64,000 nt of DNA from an uncultured Gemmiger sp. (lineage in GTDB: Bacteria; Bacillota; Clostridia; Oscillospirales; Ruminococcaceae). Below, one piece after another: positions 62,644-64,000 of the stretch. The position numbers and the translations under genes were made by a program. Each line of letters starts with the position of its first letter. Position 1 is the stretch's first letter. The notes under the pieces are model-generated. The model ran no database searches and was not told where the DNA came from. It saw only the letters and a list, made by a program, of their open reading frames with translations. Location of the stretch: NCBI GenBank assembly GCA_947629015.1, contig CANRCB010000006.1, positions 1 to 64,000 on the forward strand. The letters are read 5' to 3'.

Positions 62644-62955
62644 ATGGAGAAGAAAATGCCCGCCGGATGGCGGCTGTATTACGCGCTGCTGGCCGGGCTG
62701 GCGGCGCTGTGCGTGGCGGCGGCCTGCGTGTGGTTCCTGCTTGGGCAGCAGCCGCGGGCGGAACCGCCGGCCTATCTGCTCAAGGACAACGGCGGCAAGC
62801 TGGCGCTGTACAACGCCGACGGCACCGGCCCGCTGGCGGAGTATGACATCTACACCCGCCTGCTGCCGGAAAACGACGTGCTGGCCCTGCAGGGCGGCGT
62901 GGCGGTGCGCAGCGAAAGCGAGTTGCAGCGCCGCTTGGAGGATTACGGCCTGTAA
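62644..62955 (+). CDS. Small membrane protein, BofC C-terminal-like
   Basis: A 103-aa protein: short basic N-terminus, one hydrophobic helix (YYALLAGLAALCVAAACVWF), then an extracytoplasmic part PAYLLKDNGGKLALYNADGT. It ends SESELQRRLEDYGL. The pattern YLLKDxxGKLALY followed by LPEND and SExELQxxLEDY resembles the C-terminal domain of BofC, a forespore protein, and related small clostridial proteins. Upstream is a CATACTA box near 62587, similar to a sporulation -10, without a clear -35. It is divergent from the PBP gene and its 3' end overlaps the HAD gene by 13 bases. Function uncertain. Confidence 0.6.
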   Translation: MEKKMPAGWRLYYALLAGLAALCVAAACVWFLLGQQPRAEPPAYLLKDNGGKLALYNADGTGPLAEYDIYTRLLPENDVLALQGGVAVRSESELQRRLEDYGL

Positions 62956-63605
62956 GCGCCCGGCCCCAGCAGCAGTTCGCCGAGCTGCGCGGTATCCGCC
63001 GCAAGGGCCGCGGCCCCGGCGGCGCGCAGCTCTTCGGCGCTGCCGTAGCCGAACAGCACCCCGATGCAGGGGATGCCGTTCGCGGCGGCGCCGGCGACAT
63101 CGTAGGCGCGGTCCCCCACCATGACGGTTCCGGCCGCGGCGGCGCCGGTATTTTGCAGCGCCCACGCGATGACCTCGCGCTTTTCGGTGCGCGTCTCCTC
63201 CAGTGTGGAGCCGGCGACGAACGCAAAATACCCCGCAAGGCCAAAGTGCGCGAGGATCTGCCTGGCAAACGGTTCGGGCTTGGAGGTGGCCAGCACCACC
63301 TGCCGCCCCGCCGCGGCGAGGGCCTTGAGCAGTGCGGGGATGCCGGGGTAGACGGCGTTCTCGAAAATGCCCCTGGGGGCGAAATATTCCCGGTAAAAGC
63401 CGAGCGCCCGGCGGGCCTCAGCTTCGGTCATGCCGGCATAGGTTTGGAAGCTGGGCACCAGCGGCGGGCCGATGTAGCGGTACAGCTCCTCCCGCGCGGG
63501 GACCGGGCGGCCCATCTTTTGCAGCGCATACGCCACCGAGTTGGTGATGCCCTGTCCCGGGTCGGTGAGGGTGCCGTCCAGATCAAACAGAATCGTTTTA
63601 TACAT
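62943..63605 (-). CDS. HAD-family phosphatase, phosphoglycolate phosphatase-like
   Basis: Haloacid dehalogenase superfamily hydrolase of 220 aa. Motif I is FDLDGTLTD, motif II VVLATSKPEP, then a Lys in TEKREVIAWAL, and motif IV MVGDRAYDVAGAAANGIPCI. A helical cap lies about residues 15-80 (YIGPPLVPSFQTYAGMTEAE). Substrate not determined; the family includes phosphoglycolate phosphatase and PpaX. It starts three bases after the stop of the upstream gene, so the two are probably co-transcribed. Confidence 0.85.
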   Translation of the reverse strand: MYKTILFDLDGTLTDPGQGITNSVAYALQKMGRPVPAREELYRYIGPPLVPSFQTYAGMTEAEARRALGFYREYFAPRGIFENAVYPGIPALLKALAAAGRQVVLATSKPEPFARQILAHFGLAGYFAFVAGSTLEETRTEKREVIAWALQNTGAAAAGTVMVGDRAYDVAGAAANGIPCIGVLFGYGSAEELRAAGAAALAADTAQLGELLLGPGAYRP

Positions 63606-63608
63606 GGC

Positions 63609-64000
63609 TCAGTTGAATTTAAAGATCTTTTGCGCGGCGCGGTAGCCGGCCAGGCTGATGGCGCGGCCGCTCTTGCCGGGCAGGTAACACACGCCCGCCA
63701 CCGAAAACACGCAGCGGCGGTACAACCGCGGGTCATAGGCGCGCAGCTCGGCCCAGAGGGCCTTGCGCTTTTGCAGCGCCGCCTCGCTGCCGTCCATAGC
63801 GAGGAAGATGCTGGCGATGGCCATCATCATGGAAAAATAGTTGAGCATATACCCGCGCAGCTTTTTCTGCTCCGGCGGCAGGGCGTACACGTCCACCGCC
63901 TTCATCATGATGCGCACCACCCGCACCTGCTGGTCCACGCGGCGCATCATGACCTGCTCGTTGACGCTCTGGTCCTGCCGGCCGATAAAATAGCGGTACA
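63609..64000 (-). CDS. Probable family 2 glycosyltransferase, C-terminal part (cut by the window edge)
   Basis: The frame is open to the window edge, so the N-terminus lies outside. The visible 130 residues begin YRYFIGRQDQSVNEQVMMRR, continue VDQQVRVVRIMMKAVDVYAL and end AGYRAAQKIFKFN. YxYxIGRxxQS followed by a helical C-terminus is common after the catalytic domain of clostridial GT2 enzymes for surface polysaccharides. The catalytic region is not visible, so this is a moderate call. The internal ATG at 63950 is not the likely start. Confidence 0.5.
   Translation of the reverse strand, partial: YRYFIGRQDQSVNEQVMMRRVDQQVRVVRIMMKAVDVYALPPEQKKLRGYMLNYFSMMMAIASIFLAMDGSEAALQKRKALWAELRAYDPRLYRRCVFSVAGVCYLPGKSGRAISLAGYRAAQKIFKFN

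Overview
The window looks like chromosomal DNA from a GC-rich, spore-lineage member of the Clostridia, most likely an Oscillospiraceae-type gut anaerobe. This is inferred from the CIRCE-controlled hrcA-grpE-dnaK operon, SpoVT, a PyrDB/PyrK dihydroorotate dehydrogenase, class-2 GalT, pyruvate phosphate dikinase, consensus sigma-A promoters and strong AGGAGG-type ribosome sites. Nearly all of it is dense, co-directional housekeeping operons. One clear AT-rich island (32.0-32.7 kb) and several families of palindromic intergenic elements break the pattern.

Layout. 0.2-4.0 kb: heat-shock operon hrcA-grpE-dnaK (minus). 4.0-5.2 kb: spoVT and a Nudix hydrolase, fired from back-to-back promoters. 5.2-5.9 kb: a 288-bp tandem duplication without genes. 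5.9-10.9 kb: GH31 glycosidase, a cytoplasmic BMP-type binding protein with a ParB-like N-terminal part, a phosphoesterase, and HU. 11.0-20.6 kb: the pyrimidine operon pyrC-pyrF-pyrK-pyrD-pyrE-carA-carB, with an attenuator-like leader and a putative leader peptide; pyrB is not in the window. 20.7-29.0 kb: cysE, then the minus-strand set GlmU C-terminal half, pth, a DUF1349 protein, mfd, pcp and a lipoprotein. 29.2-31.9 kb: ppdK. 32.0-32.7 kb: a horizontally acquired-looking GIY-YIG/DUF4357 gene. 32.9-42.3 kb: a ten-gene Mrp/Mbh-type cation-antiporter operon with four NuoL/M/N-like subunits and no hydrogenase catalytic subunit. 42.3-42.8 kb: a MITE-like element. 42.8-49.4 kb: cyclophilin-like protein, prfB, a RING/zinc-ribbon membrane protein, galU-galT, and rpsF-ssb-rpsR. 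49.7-54.4 kb: a degenerate PASTA kinase, yebC, cca and an RsuA-type pseudouridine synthase. 54.5-59.6 kb: aroF and the threonine/aspartate operon pheB-like, hom, thrB, lysC. 59.8-64.0 kb: a class A PBP, a small BofC-like membrane protein, a HAD phosphatase and the end of a probable glycosyltransferase.

How the genes fit together. The pyr operon covers every de novo UMP step except aspartate transcarbamoylase. The hom/thrB/lysC group covers aspartate to homoserine phosphate under ACT-domain control. The Mrp-like operon would form a proton/sodium-conducting membrane complex.

The most interesting points are: the four-antiporter Mrp/Mbh-like operon; the kinase that has lost its HRD and DFG aspartates; the pyr leader; the ParB-like/BMP fusion beside a glycosidase; the stand-alone GlmU acetyltransferase; a PBP gene whose only good ribosome site precedes an ATC codon; and three kinds of palindromic intergenic repeats, two of which supply the 3' ends of genes.
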